Origin: Nocardioides litoris
GTDB taxonomy: Bacteria > Actinomycetota > Actinomycetes > Propionibacteriales > Nocardioidaceae
Length of the DNA stretch: 64,000 nt
Reading direction: 5' to 3'
NCBI RefSeq assembly: GCF_006346315.1
Contig: NZ_VDMR01000002.1
Span: forward strand, 792,468 to 856,467
Made by a program: the position numbers and the translations under genes. Positions 24,801 to 35,354 of this stretch are shown here, piece after piece. Position 1 is the first letter of the stretch, and each line of letters opens with the position of its first letter. Below the pieces are notes generated by a model. That model had not been told where the DNA came from. It made no database searches and saw nothing but the letters and a program-made list of their open reading frames with translations.

Positions 24801-24804
<4 letters not shown>
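23320..24804 (-). CDS. Secreted HtaA-domain heme-binding protein with Ig-like repeats
   Basis: 494 residues. Signal peptide to about residue 33 (AAPAQAAPVAV). Residues 36-300 form an HtaA-like domain: TFTWDLNNEATAGAF, FAGTRTN, TITWDGDATMLFYSGMTFF and YWYSTGGSADARKV. Two Ig-like (Big_3 type) domains follow (TATFSGNDDTAGS, VVTYSGSTDVSGS). No C-terminal anchor, so it is probably released or cell-wall associated. By family it captures heme and passes it to HmuT. ATG overlaps the stop of the upstream HtaA gene. Confidence 0.85.
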
Positions 24805-26233
<1,429 letters not shown>

Positions 26234-26237
<4 letters not shown>

Positions 26238-27454
26238 GCGGCGGCCCCCGCGACCGTCTCGGTGGCCGGGCGCGGGCGTCGCCCGCGGGCGAGGAGGCTG
26301 CGGACGAGCCCGCCCAGGGCCAGCAGGAAGGCGGCCAGGGCCACGACGAGGAAGACCGTGCCGGGGGTGAGGCCCAGCCCGGGCCCGCCGTCGGCCGGAG
26401 CGGCGGCGGCGTCGGTCGGGGCGTCGGTGGGGGCGGCGTCGCCAGCGGCCACCGGGAAGCGCTCGGTCACCGTCGTGCCCGAGGCAGCGCCGACGAGCCG
26501 GAGCTCGTGGGTGCCGACCGGGAGGTCGAGGGGCAGCGACAGCGCGCCGGCCACCTCGCCCGCGGTGCCCGTGACGACCGGGCCCAGCGCGGCCTCGCCG
26601 TCGCCGAGCACGGCGACGACCTGCTCGCCGGGGGTGAAGCCGCGGGCGGAGAAGACGAGGGTGTGCCCGGCGATCGCGGTCGCCCGGTCGACGGTGAGGG
26701 CGGCGGGTCCGGCCGCGCGCGCCGTCCGGCCGGGCCCGGCCGCGCCGGCCGCGCCGGTCGGGCCGGCGGCAGCGGGGGCGGTCGGCGGGGTGGCGCCGGC
26801 GGCGGGTCCGGCTCCGCCCGCGGCGGGGCTCGGGTCGGGCTCGGCCTCGGCGGGGGCGGCGGGCTCGGCGTCGTACACCCGGGCGAAGCGGACGGGGGTG
26901 AAGGTCTCGTTGCGGCCGTTCTTGACGCCGTGGGCGCCCAGGGTGATGACGCCGCAGGTGACCTCGCGGCAGTCGACCTCCACGACCTCCCCGGCGCGGT
27001 CGACGCTCCGGAAGACGGGCCCGGGCACCGTCAGGTCGACCTCGAAGGACCCGTCGCGGCCGACCACGGCGGTGGCCTCGCCCGCGGTCGAGCTGCCCGG
27101 GAAGGCGACGAAGCGGAGGTACCCCTGGCTGTCGGCGGCGTCCTCGGCGTCGGGGACGTAGCGGTAGTCCTGGCCGGTGAGGCCACCCCGGGTCGGGCGC
27201 CAGGCTCCTCCGCCGGGGTCGCGGACCCACCCGAACATCACGTAGACGCCCCCGAACCCGCCCGGCACGGCTTGGAAGCCGGCACCGCGCACGGTCAGCG
27301 ACGTGCGGTAGCGCAGGTCGGCCTCCGCGCCGCCGCGGTCGTTGGCCACCTCGACCCGGCCCTGGGCGTGGGCCGGCGGGGCGGCGACCGGGGTGGCCAC
27401 GGCCAGGGCGGGCAGCAGGGGGGCGACGAGGGTCGCGTGCAGCAGGCGCTTCAC
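26234..27454 (-). CDS. Predicted surface-anchored protein of the heme locus
   Basis: 406 residues. Signal peptide (LLHATLVAPLLPALAVATP, cleavage near AHA-Q), an N-terminal beta domain (residues 32-210) with one close Cys pair (VDCREVTCGVITLGAHG), an Ala/Pro linker, an Ig-like domain (TAIAGHTLVFSARGFTPGEQ) and a C-terminal transmembrane helix with a basic tail. No HtaA signature. It lies between hmuV and the HtaA genes with 4-bp overlaps on both sides, so a role in surface heme transfer is likely. Family not recognised. Confidence 0.7.
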
Positions 27455-28284
27455 GGGTGCTCCTGTCCGTGCGGGAGGCGGGCCGGGGGTCGGGCCGGGG
27501 GCCGGGCCGAGCGGTCGGCGAGGACGAGCAGGTCGCCGGTGGCGGGGTGGCGCAGGACCTCGACGGGGTGGGCGTAGACCTCGGTGAGCCGGGACGCCAG
27601 CAGCACGTCGGTCGGGGGGCCGTCGGCGACGACCCGGCCGGCGGCCAGCAGCGCGACCCGGTCGGACCAGGCGGCGGCCAGGCTCAGGTCGTGCAGCACG
27701 ACCACGACGGCGGCGCCCTCGTCGGCCCGCGCGCGGGCGCGGGCCAGCACCGCCTCCTGGTGCCCGAGGTCGAGGGCGGCGGTGGGCTCGTCGAGCAGCA
27801 GGACGCCGGTGCGCTGGGCGAGCACGCGGGCGAAGGACGCGCGTCCCTTCTCGCCGCCGGAGAGCGCCACGAACGGCCGGTCGGCGAGGTGGGTGGTCTC
27901 GGTCGCGGTCATGGACTCGGCGACGACGTCGTCGTCGAGGTCCTCCTCGGGACGGCCGCGCCACGGCGCCCGGCCCATCCGCACGACCTCGGCCACCGGG
28001 AAGGGGAAGGAGACCCGGTGCTCCTGGGCCAGCACGGCGCGCTCGCGGGCCAGGTCGCGCAGCCGCCAGGACGAGAGCGGTCGGCCCAGGACCTCGACGC
28101 TGCCGCCGGCGAGGTCGACGTCGCCGCACAGGGCGCCGAGCAACGTCGACTTGCCGGCGCCGTTGGGCCCCACGAGGGTGAGCACCTCGCCGTGGCGCAC
28201 CTCGAGGTCGGCGCCGTCGAGGACGGTCGCGGCGCCGTACCGGACGACGAGGCCGCGGGCGAGCAGGGCCGTGGAGGCGGTCAC
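27451..28284 (-). CDS. hmuV: Heme ABC transporter ATP-binding protein
   Basis: 277 residues. Walker A LVGPNGAGKST, Q-loop AQEHRV, signature ALSGGEKGRASFARVLAQ, Walker B VLLLDEPTAALD and H-loop VVLHDLS. FepC/HmuV group. GTG 28284 lies 4 bp after the permease stop; a GTG at 28302 would overlap the permease gene. It has an Arg/Pro-rich tail (RSARPPARPPARLP). Powers heme import with HmuU and HmuT. Confidence 0.93.
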   Translation of the reverse strand: MTASTALLARGLVVRYGAATVLDGADLEVRHGEVLTLVGPNGAGKSTLLGALCGDVDLAGGSVEVLGRPLSSWRLRDLARERAVLAQEHRVSFPFPVAEVVRMGRAPWRGRPEEDLDDDVVAESMTATETTHLADRPFVALSGGEKGRASFARVLAQRTGVLLLDEPTAALDLGHQEAVLARARARADEGAAVVVVLHDLSLAAAWSDRVALLAAGRVVADGPPTDVLLASRLTEVYAHPVEVLRHPATGDLLVLADRSARPPARPPARLPHGQEHP

Positions 28285-28288
28285 CGGG

Positions 28289-29419
28289 TCACCCCCACCC
28301 ACCGGCGCTGCGCCGGGTGCGGCGCAGCAACCAGAAGAAGAACGGGCCGCCCACGAGCGAGGTGAGCATGCCGATCGGCAGGTCGGCGCCGGCGACGAAG
28401 GTGCGGGCCACGGTGTCGGCGACCACGAGCACGAGCGCCCCGGCGAGCATCGAGGCCGGCAGCACGACCCGGTGGGCCGGCCCGGTGACCATGCGCACGA
28501 CGTGGGGCACGACCAGGCCGACGAAGGCCACGATCCCGCAGAAGCTGACCGCGGCCGCGGTCAGCAGCGCCACGACGACCACGAGGCCGATGCGCAGCCG
28601 CTCGACGTCGACGCCGAGGTGGCGGGCGGGGCGCTCGCCGAGGGCGAGCAGGTCGAGCCGGCGGGCGCAGGCCAGCGCGGCCAGGCAGCCCACGACCGCG
28701 AACGGCGCCACGACGCCGACGTACGGCCAGCGGGTGCCGTTGAGGCTGCCGAGCTGCCAGAAGACGATCTGCTCGCGGGCCTGGGTGTCGGCCACGAACA
28801 GCAGGAAGGCCAGGCCCGCCCCGGCGACGGCGTTGACCGCGATGCCGGTGAGCACGAGCGTGACGACCTCGGTGCGGCCGTCGGCGCGGGAGAGCGCGTA
28901 GACCGCGAGGGTCGTGACGAGGCCGCCGGCGAAGGCGCACAGGGCGATGGTCCACTCCCCGGCGAAGGTCCAGGCGAAGGTGATCGACGCCGCCGCGGCC
29001 ACCGCGGCCCCGGCCGAGACGCCGACGACGCTCGGCTCGGCGAGCGGGTTGCCGAACACGCCCTGCATCAGGGCCCCCGCCGCACCGAGCGCGGCGCCGA
29101 CGACCAGCGCCATGGCGACCCGCGGGAAGCGCACCGTCCACAGCGTCGCGTCGCCGCGGGGCGCGGTCGGCAGGGGGCCGAGGTCGAGGCCGAGCCGGTG
29201 CAGCACCGAGCCCGCCACCTCCGGCAGCGGGATCGGGCTCTGGCCCGAGCCGGCCGCGACGAGGCTCGCCACGACGACCCCGGCCAGGAGCGCGACCACG
29301 AAGGCCACGTGCGCCGCCCGGGTACGCCGTGGCGCGGCCGGGCCGGGCCGACCGGGTCGCCCCCGCGTCGGCGTCGGCGCCGGCGTCGGTGGGGCGGCGG
29401 CCGGGACGGTCTGGGTCAT
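28289..29419 (-). CDS. hmuU: Heme ABC transporter permease (FecCD)
   Basis: 376 residues with 9-10 transmembrane helices. FecCD signature: RFPRVAMALVVGAALGAAGALMQ, NPLAEPSVVGVSAGAA and the coupling-helix region GFVGLVVPH-like (VAFVGLVVPHVVRMVTG). The N-terminal 33 residues are a Pro/Thr-rich cytosolic extension. Inner-membrane channel for heme, paired with HmuV; 7 bp downstream of hmuT. Confidence 0.94.
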   Translation of the reverse strand: MTQTVPAAAPPTPAPTPTRGRPGRPGPAAPRRTRAAHVAFVVALLAGVVVASLVAAGSGQSPIPLPEVAGSVLHRLGLDLGPLPTAPRGDATLWTVRFPRVAMALVVGAALGAAGALMQGVFGNPLAEPSVVGVSAGAAVAAAASITFAWTFAGEWTIALCAFAGGLVTTLAVYALSRADGRTEVVTLVLTGIAVNAVAGAGLAFLLFVADTQAREQIVFWQLGSLNGTRWPYVGVVAPFAVVGCLAALACARRLDLLALGERPARHLGVDVERLRIGLVVVVALLTAAAVSFCGIVAFVGLVVPHVVRMVTGPAHRVVLPASMLAGALVLVVADTVARTFVAGADLPIGMLTSLVGGPFFFWLLRRTRRSAGGWG

Positions 29420-29426
29420 CGGGCCC

Positions 29427-30572
29427 TCACCCGGCCGACAGGGCGTCGGGTGCGTAGAGCGCGACGGCCAGGGCGCCGACCACGTCGGCCGTGCGAGGGC
29501 CGAAGCTCAGCACCACGTCGTCGTCCATCGAGACGACCCGGCGGTGCTCGCCGGCCGGCGTGTTGGCCAGGGCCGGGAACCGCTCGAGCAGGCCGTCGAC
29601 CCCGCCGACCGACTCCAGGCCCTCGTCCATCATCAGCAGCACGTCGGGCGCGGCCTCGACCAGGGCCTCGTCGGTGACCGGCTGCATGCCGTCCCAGCCG
29701 ATCTCCTCGGCGACGTCGTAGCCGCCGGCCGCGGTGATGAGCTCGTCAGCGCCGGAGCCCTCGCCGAACATGTAGTAGACCCCGGCCTGGCCGCGGACGT
29801 AGAGGAAGACGGTGCGCAGGCGGCCCGCCAGGTCCTGCGGGGCCACGTCGGCCACCTCGTCGACGGTCGCCCGGGCCTCCTGCTCCAGCCGGGCGCCGAG
29901 CTCCCGCCCCGCCGCCGGCACGCCGAGCGCGTCGGCGACCTCCTGGGTGAGCGAGGCGATGTTGTCGATGCCGCGGCGGGAGTCGGTGAAGACGACCGGG
30001 ATGCCGGCGTCCTCGAGCTGCAGCAGCACGTCGTACGGCCCGAGCGAGGAGTCCGTCAGCACGACCGTGGGGTCGAGGGCGAGGATCGCCTCGGCGCTCA
30101 GCTCGTGGCCACCCTGGGTCACCAGGGGGAGGTCGGCGGCCTCGGGGAACTGGGCCGACACGTCGCGGCCCACGACGCGGTCGCCGAGCCCGAGCTCGAA
30201 GACCGTGTGCGCGAGCGTGCCGTAGATGTCGAGGGCGAGGATGCGGCTCACGTCAGTCACGACGACCTCGTCACCCTGGGCGTCGGTGACCCGGGCCGGC
30301 AGCGAGGGCCGCGGGTCGTCGACCGGGTCGAGGGCCGGGTCGGGCAGCCGCACGGAGACCGGGCCGTCCCAGCCCCGAGGGTCGGCGAGGGGGGCGACGT
30401 CGGCCAGGGCCGGGACGGCGGTCGCCGACCGGCCGTCACCGGTCTCGCCGCCGGCGGCGTCGACGGCCGGGCTGCACGCCGCGACCAGGGCCGTCAGCAC
30501 CAGGGCCGCCACGGCGAGGGCGGCCCGGGCGGCGGCGGTGGTGCGGCGGTGCGGGACCACGGGGTGCGGCAT
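29427..30572 (-). CDS. hmuT: Heme ABC transporter substrate-binding lipoprotein
   Basis: 381 residues. Lipoprotein signal with lipobox LVAAC near residue 34. Periplasmic-binding (class III, BtuF/HmuT) fold: VVVTDVSRILALDIYGTLAHTV, ELGLGDRVVGRDVSAQFPEA, TQGGHELSAEAILALDPTVV. Captures heme outside the membrane and delivers it to HmuUV. First gene of the minus-strand heme operon, directly behind iron-box sequences at 30600-30635. Confidence 0.93.
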   Translation of the reverse strand: MPHPVVPHRRTTAAARAALAVAALVLTALVAACSPAVDAAGGETGDGRSATAVPALADVAPLADPRGWDGPVSVRLPDPALDPVDDPRPSLPARVTDAQGDEVVVTDVSRILALDIYGTLAHTVFELGLGDRVVGRDVSAQFPEAADLPLVTQGGHELSAEAILALDPTVVLTDSSLGPYDVLLQLEDAGIPVVFTDSRRGIDNIASLTQEVADALGVPAAGRELGARLEQEARATVDEVADVAPQDLAGRLRTVFLYVRGQAGVYYMFGEGSGADELITAAGGYDVAEEIGWDGMQPVTDEALVEAAPDVLLMMDEGLESVGGVDGLLERFPALANTPAGEHRRVVSMDDDVVLSFGPRTADVVGALAVALYAPDALSAG

Positions 30573-30599
30573 GGACGTCCTGTCGTCGGCGGCGAGTCA

Positions 30600-30635
30600 G
30601 GCAAGGCTAGCCTAAGTAAGGCGTGCCTAACCTAA
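30600..30635 (-). promoter_or_regulatory. Tandem DtxR/IdeR-type iron boxes
   Basis: TAAGGCGTGCCTAACCTAA (30617-30635) and a second site around the dyad AGGCTAGCCT (30604-30613) both fit the DtxR/IdeR consensus (TTAGGTTAGSCTAACCTAA). They lie 28-63 bp upstream of hmuT and also face the divergent kinase gene. Iron-loaded regulator would repress heme uptake. Confidence 0.75.
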
Positions 30636-30737
30636 TTTGCCGAGACGCGGGGTCGGTCGGACCCGTCGGCCGCCCGGTGGTCGTCCGGTCGTGGTAGGGA
30701 CGGAGGCGACACCCGACAGCCCCGAGGAGACGACCAC

Positions 30738-32444
30738 ATGGCCCGCAGCTTCTTCGCCGACGGTGCCTCACCGTCCGTCCACGCCCTCCCCGGTCTCGTC
30801 CTCGTGGCCGGGTCCGCGGTCGGGGTCAGCACCGCGCCGGCGTACGTGTGGGCGCGGCAGCCGGCCGCCGGGCGCCGGGTGGCGCTCGTCAGCGGCGGCG
30901 GGGCAGGGCACGAGCCGATGCACGCCGGGTTCGTGGGCGTGGGCGGGCTCGACGCCGCCGTGCCCGGCGAGGTGTTCACCTCGCCCCACAACCGGCAGGT
31001 GCACGCCGCGTCCGCCCGGGTGGCCAAGCCCGGCGGCATCGTGCACGTCGTCAAGAACTACACCGGCGACCGGATCAACTTCGCCATCGCCGCCGAGCGG
31101 CTCCGGGCCGAGGGCCACCGGGTCGCCGAGGTGCTCGTCGACGACGACCTCGGCTCGGAGGGCCAGGACGTGGGTCGTCGCGGCACGGGCGCCACCGTCG
31201 TGGTCGAGAAGATCCTCGGCGCGGCCGCCGACACCGGCGCCGACCTCGACGACCTCGTCGACCTCGGCCGCCGGGTCGCCGCGCGGTCACGGACCCTGGC
31301 CGTCGCCCATGGCGCGCAGACCTCGCCGGAGACCGGGGAGCCCGCCTTCGAGGTGGCTGCGGGCTCCGTGGAGTACGGCGTCGGCATCCACGGCGAGACC
31401 GCGGCGGCGACCATCGACCGGGACGACCTCGGCACTCTCGTGGCGCGCATGGTCGGCGACCTGCTCGCCGCCCTGCCGGACGCCCCCGAGGGGTACCTCC
31501 TGCTGGTCAACGGGCTGGGCGGCACCGGCAACCTCGAGCTCGCCCACGTCGCCACCGAGGCCGCCCGGGTGCTCGACGAGGCCGGGCGCCGCGTGCGCAG
31601 CGCGGTCACCGGCACGGTCGTCTCCGCCCTCGACATGCGGGGCTTCTCGATCACCCTGACGGCGGTCGAGGAGGACTGGCTCCCGCACTGGTTCGCCCCG
31701 CACGACACCGTCGCGCTGCCGACCCCCCGGCCCGTGGACGACGCCCCCGCGGCGTACGCCGACGGTGACGGTGACGCCCGCGAGGGCGCCCCGGAGGACC
31801 GGGAGCCGTCGGTCTGGCTCGCCGGCCTCGCGGCGACCTTCGACGCGCGGCGGGCCGACCTGAACGCGCTCGACCAGCGCGCCGGCGACGGCGACATCGG
31901 CACCAACGTGGTCAACGGGATGCAGGCCGCGCTCCGCCGGGCGCCCGGGCCGGACGCCGACCTCGCCGCCGACCTCGCCGCGGTCGCCGGCGCCTTCCTC
32001 GACGACGTGGGCGGGTCGAGCGGACCGCTGTTGGGGCTGGTCTTCGCCGAGGTCGCCGGCGCCGCCGAGGGCACCGCCGACGGCGACCTCCCCACGGCGC
32101 TGGCCGCGGGCCTGCGGGCCGGGCAGGACGCGGTCTCGCGGGTCGGGGGCGCGGTGCCGGGGGACCGCACCCTGCTCGACGCCCTCGCCCCGGCCGTGGC
32201 CGGCGACCCGCCCCGGCCGCTCGACCGGGACTCGGTGGTCGCAGCCATCGACGGCGCCCGCGCCACCGCGGGGCTGGTGGCCACCCGGGGCCGGGCGAGC
32301 TACCTCGGGGAGCGGGCCCTGGGTGCCCCGGACCCCGGGGCCGTCGTGGTGGCGATCATCCTCGCCGCGATCGTCGGGCGCGGGCTCGGCACTCCGGACG
32401 CCGGGGTCGGGGACGACCTCGACGACCTCGTCGCCGGCCGGTGA
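30738..32444 (+). CDS. Single-chain dihydroxyacetone kinase (DhaK-DhaL fusion)
   Basis: 568 residues. DhaK part 1-330: ALVSGGGAGHEPMHAGFVG, the covalent-binding His in YGVGIHGE near residue 219, and LLVNGLGGTG. DhaL part 355-568: ALDQRAGDGDIGTNVVNG with the Mg-ATP aspartates, DVGGSSGPL and GDRTLLDALAP. ATP-dependent phosphorylation of dihydroxyacetone to DHAP in the cytosol. ATG 30738 has GAGGAGA upstream. Divergent from hmuT, so it shares the intergenic region with the iron boxes. Confidence 0.95.
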   Translation: MARSFFADGASPSVHALPGLVLVAGSAVGVSTAPAYVWARQPAAGRRVALVSGGGAGHEPMHAGFVGVGGLDAAVPGEVFTSPHNRQVHAASARVAKPGGIVHVVKNYTGDRINFAIAAERLRAEGHRVAEVLVDDDLGSEGQDVGRRGTGATVVVEKILGAAADTGADLDDLVDLGRRVAARSRTLAVAHGAQTSPETGEPAFEVAAGSVEYGVGIHGETAAATIDRDDLGTLVARMVGDLLAALPDAPEGYLLLVNGLGGTGNLELAHVATEAARVLDEAGRRVRSAVTGTVVSALDMRGFSITLTAVEEDWLPHWFAPHDTVALPTPRPVDDAPAAYADGDGDAREGAPEDREPSVWLAGLAATFDARRADLNALDQRAGDGDIGTNVVNGMQAALRRAPGPDADLAADLAAVAGAFLDDVGGSSGPLLGLVFAEVAGAAEGTADGDLPTALAAGLRAGQDAVSRVGGAVPGDRTLLDALAPAVAGDPPRPLDRDSVVAAIDGARATAGLVATRGRASYLGERALGAPDPGAVVVAIILAAIVGRGLGTPDAGVGDDLDDLVAGR

Positions 32445-32448
32445 CCGC

Positions 32449-32471
32449 GCGGCCCCGGACGTGAGGGCCGC
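32449..32471. terminator. Convergent terminator hairpin
   Basis: GCGGCCC / GGGCCGC arms with a 9-nt loop in the 30-bp gap between the dihydroxyacetone kinase and the LuxR-type gene. Confidence 0.55.
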
Positions 32472-32474
32472 CGG

Positions 32475-32714
32475 TCAGGCCGGGGTGGCCTGGCCGTACC
32501 CGCGGTCGCGGGCCCAGGCGATGGCGTGCTCCCGCTTGTCGACCCCGATCTTGCGGTAGGCCGAGCGGATGAACGTCTTGACCGAGTTGATGGACAACGA
32601 GGTCGCCGCGACGATCTCGGGGTTGGTCAGGCCCAGGGCGATGAGGTGCAGCATCTCGGTCTCGCGGCTGGTCAGGCGGCCCTCGTCGGGGGTCGGTGCA
32701 GCACTGTGGAACAC
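32475..32714 (-). CDS. HTH-only LuxR-family protein
   Basis: 79 residues, essentially only a LuxR DNA-binding domain: LTSRETEMLHLIALGLTNPE, IVAATSLSINSVKTFIRSAY and KIGVDKREHAIAWARDRG. No receiver or sensor domain. GerE-like solo regulator; how it is controlled is not visible. It lies 75 bp downstream of the Nramp gene on the same strand and may be cotranscribed. Confidence 0.85.
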   Translation of the reverse strand: MFHSAAPTPDEGRLTSRETEMLHLIALGLTNPEIVAATSLSINSVKTFIRSAYRKIGVDKREHAIAWARDRGYGQATPA

Positions 32715-32789
32715 GGTGTCTCCCGGGTGTTCGGTGCGTGGGGGCGCCCGGGGTGTTCGGCGCGATCCGGCCGCCGGATGGGTCCGTGC

Positions 32790-34025
32790 CTAGGAGAACG
32801 TCAGGGCGATGAGGACACCGTTGAGCGCGATGATCGCCGCGGCGACGACCGAGGCCACCCAGGTCGTCGACCGGCGGTTGACCAGGCGCCCCATGATGTC
32901 GGGCCGTCGCGTGAAGAGGATCAACGGCACCAGCGCGAACGGGATGCCGAAGGACAGCACGACCTGGGAGACCACGAGGGCGCGGGTCGGGTCGACACCG
33001 ACCGCCAGCACCACCAGGGCCGGCGTGAGCGCCACGAGGCGGCGTACGACGAGCGGGATCCGCATCCGCAGGAAGCCCTCCATGACGACCTGGCCCGCGA
33101 GGGTGCCGACGCTGGAGGAGGCGAACCCCGAGGCAAGCAGGGCCAGCGCGAACAGCAGGGCCGCGACCGGTCCGATGGCGGTGCCCAGCCCGGCGTGCGC
33201 CCCCTCGATCGTGTCGACCGGTGCCGGGCCGCCGCTGAGCGTCTCGGCCGCCACCACGAGCAGCGACAGGTTCATCAGCCCGGCGACCGTCATCGCGACG
33301 ATGACGTCGGTGCGCTGGCTCCCCAGCAGGGCCACGCGGTCCGCCTCGGTGGTGCGGCGGTAGCGACGGCTGGTCAGCGAGCCGTGCAGGTAGATGGCGT
33401 GCGGCATGACCGTGGCGCCCAGCATGCCGGCGGCGAGCAGCACGCTGTCGGTGCCCTCGAAGCGCGGGACCGAACCGTCGAGCAGGGCCAGGGGCTGCAG
33501 CCCGCTGCGCGAGACGTCGTACAGGAAGCCGAGCAGGATCACCCCCAGCAGGCCGGTGATGGCCAGCTCGAAGGGGCGGTGCCCGCGGCTCTGCAGCGTG
33601 AGCAGGCCGAAGGCGACGACCGCGGTGATGAGCCCGCCCGCCAGCAGCGGGAGGTCGAAGAGGAGCTTGAGGGCGATGGCGCCGCCGACGACCTCGGCCA
33701 GGTCGGTCGCCATGGCCACCAGCTCGCCCTGGGCCCACAGCCCGCGGGTCACGGGCCGGGGGAAGTGCTCGCGGCACAGCGCCGGCAGGCTCTTGCCGGT
33801 CGCGATGCCGGCCTTGGCCGAGAGGTACTGGACGAGCATGGCCATCAGGTTGGCCACGATGACCACCCAGACCAGCAGGTACCCGTACGTCGAGCCGGCG
33901 GTGACGTTGGTGGCGAAGTTGCCGGGATCGACGTAGGCGATCGCCGTCACGAAGGCAGGGCCGAGCAGCGGCAGGGAGCCTCGCAACCGGGCTCGGGCCC
34001 GCGTGCTCGTCGACTGCTGGTACAC
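32790..34025 (-). CDS. mntH: Nramp-family divalent metal transporter
   Basis: 411 residues, about 11 transmembrane helices. TM1 carries the metal-binding DPGN (AYVDPGNFATNV) and TM6 the MPH (GATVMPHAIYLHGS), as in MntH. Imports Mn2+ or Fe2+ with protons. GTG at 34025 is preferred: GGAGG is 5-6 bp before it, whereas the GTG at 34031 overlaps that Shine-Dalgarno. Divergent from the ferritin-like gene across a 398-bp gap. No clear MntR or DtxR box seen. Confidence 0.93.
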   Translation of the reverse strand: MYQQSTSTRARARLRGSLPLLGPAFVTAIAYVDPGNFATNVTAGSTYGYLLVWVVIVANLMAMLVQYLSAKAGIATGKSLPALCREHFPRPVTRGLWAQGELVAMATDLAEVVGGAIALKLLFDLPLLAGGLITAVVAFGLLTLQSRGHRPFELAITGLLGVILLGFLYDVSRSGLQPLALLDGSVPRFEGTDSVLLAAGMLGATVMPHAIYLHGSLTSRRYRRTTEADRVALLGSQRTDVIVAMTVAGLMNLSLLVVAAETLSGGPAPVDTIEGAHAGLGTAIGPVAALLFALALLASGFASSSVGTLAGQVVMEGFLRMRIPLVVRRLVALTPALVVLAVGVDPTRALVVSQVVLSFGIPFALVPLILFTRRPDIMGRLVNRRSTTWVASVVAAAIIALNGVLIALTFS

Positions 34026-34423
34026 CGCCACCTCCGTGGTTCGCCACGACCTCGACCTCTGAGAGATAAACCCGCGGGACCCGCCGTGTCACCACCTGGG
34101 GCCGATATTTCTCACGGAGCCGGCATGAGGAATTCATGGCCGCCGGAAGTTGAGAAGAATTTCGGTCCAGGGTGGTGACAAACCTGGGTCGCCGGGTGTT
34201 GCGTGATGCTCCGCCGGGTGACGCAGACGCCTCCGAAAGGCGCCGTGACCAGCAACAATGCTGGCCACGGACCTCGTCACGACACAGCACGGTTGCGCGT
34301 CCGTGGACGCCGATTTCCGGTGATCGGTCTATTTCGACGCAACCTCTTCGTGGCTGGCAGACAATTCCGACGTGGTCGGGTGAATTGTCGCGCCCAGTCG
34401 CACCTTCGACCCCAGGAGAATTC
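34026..34423. other. Long divergent intergenic region, relatively AT-rich, with inverted repeats
   Basis: 398 bp between the Nramp and ferritin-like genes. Holds inverted repeat GTCACCACCTGG (34088-34099) / CCAGGGTGGTGAC (34167-34179) and a compact hairpin CCGTGACCAGC / GCTGGCCACGG (34243-34270, one mismatch, loop AACAAT). No credible coding frame. Promoters of both genes must lie here; no riboswitch class recognised. Confidence 0.55.
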
Positions 34424-35344
34424 ATGTTCGGCAAGCTCGTCCTGAATGACATGATCACGCGGAGCGCGGAGAACCCCGCGGACCGGCGCCGGTTCCTGAA
34501 GGCGGCCGGGGCCGGCGGCCTCGGCGTCGTCGGCGCCGGCGCCCTCGGCGCGCTGGCCCCCGGTGCGGCGAACGCGGCCGGCCCGAGCGACTCGGCCATC
34601 CTGAACTTCGCCCTCAACCTGGAGTACCTGGAGGCGGAGTTCTACCAGCAGGCGGCCTTCGGTCGTGGCCTGGGCGAGAAGATGACCGGGGGCCGGGGCC
34701 AGCGTGGCGCGGTCACCGGTGGTCGCCAGGTCAACTTCGAGACGCCGGCGATCCGCAAGTACGCCGAGGAGATCGCCGGGGATGAGCTCGCGCACGTCAA
34801 GCTCCTGCGCTCCGCCCTCGGCAAGGCCAAGGTCGCCCGGCCCCGCATCGACATCCGGAGCAGCTTCACCGCCGCTGCGCGGGCGGCCGGCCTCATCGGC
34901 GCCGACCAGACCTTCGACCCCTACGCCAACGAGAACAACTTCCTGCTCGGCGCCTTCCTGTTCGAGGACGTCGGCGTGACGGCGTACAAGGGCGCGGCGC
35001 CCCTGATCGACAACAAGACCTACCTCGACGCGGCGGCCGGCCTGCTCGCCGTGGAGGCCTACCACGCCGGCATCGTGCGGACCGCGCTCTTCTCCAAGGG
35101 CCTGCAGTCCCAGGCCAACAAGATCTCCAACGCCCGCGACTCCCTCGACGGCAAGAGCGACCTCGACCAGGGCATCCGGCGCGGCAACGGCGACGCCAAC
35201 CTGGTGCCGACCAACCGCAACGGTCTCGTCGTCAGCCGGACCCCGGGCCAGGTGCTCAACATCGTGTACCTCAACCCGAAGTCGGTGGGCCGCGGCGGGT
35301 TCTTCCCGCGGGGCGTCAACGGCCCGATCCGCCGGTCGGCCTGA
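34424..35344 (+). CDS. Tat-exported ferritin-like domain protein (desiccation-related type)
   Basis: 306 residues. Twin-arginine signal [13 protein letters not shown] at about 20-32 with hydrophobic stretch and ANAA cleavage region. Ferritin-like four-helix bundle: [55 protein letters not shown] and [14 protein letters not shown], supplying Glu/His ligands of a carboxylate-bridged site. Related to plant PCC13-62 and bacterial dessication-associated proteins. AGGAGA precedes ATG 34424. Exported, so iron or oxidant handling outside the membrane is plausible. Confidence 0.88.
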   Translation: MFGKLVLNDMITRSAENPADRRRFLKAAGAGGLGVVGAGALGALAPGAANAAGPSDSAILNFALNLEYLEAEFYQQAAFGRGLGEKMTGGRGQRGAVTGGRQVNFETPAIRKYAEEIAGDELAHVKLLRSALGKAKVARPRIDIRSSFTAAARAAGLIGADQTFDPYANENNFLLGAFLFEDVGVTAYKGAAPLIDNKTYLDAAAGLLAVEAYHAGIVRTALFSKGLQSQANKISNARDSLDGKSDLDQGIRRGNGDANLVPTNRNGLVVSRTPGQVLNIVYLNPKSVGRGGFFPRGVNGPIRRSA

Positions 35345-35354
35345 GGCGCCCGCG

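Noticed and set aside
34026..34423. Manganese (yybP-ykoY) riboswitch upstream of mntH or the ferritin-like gene
   Set aside because: The conserved GGGGAGUA-type loops of that class are not present; only unclassified inverted repeats are seen.
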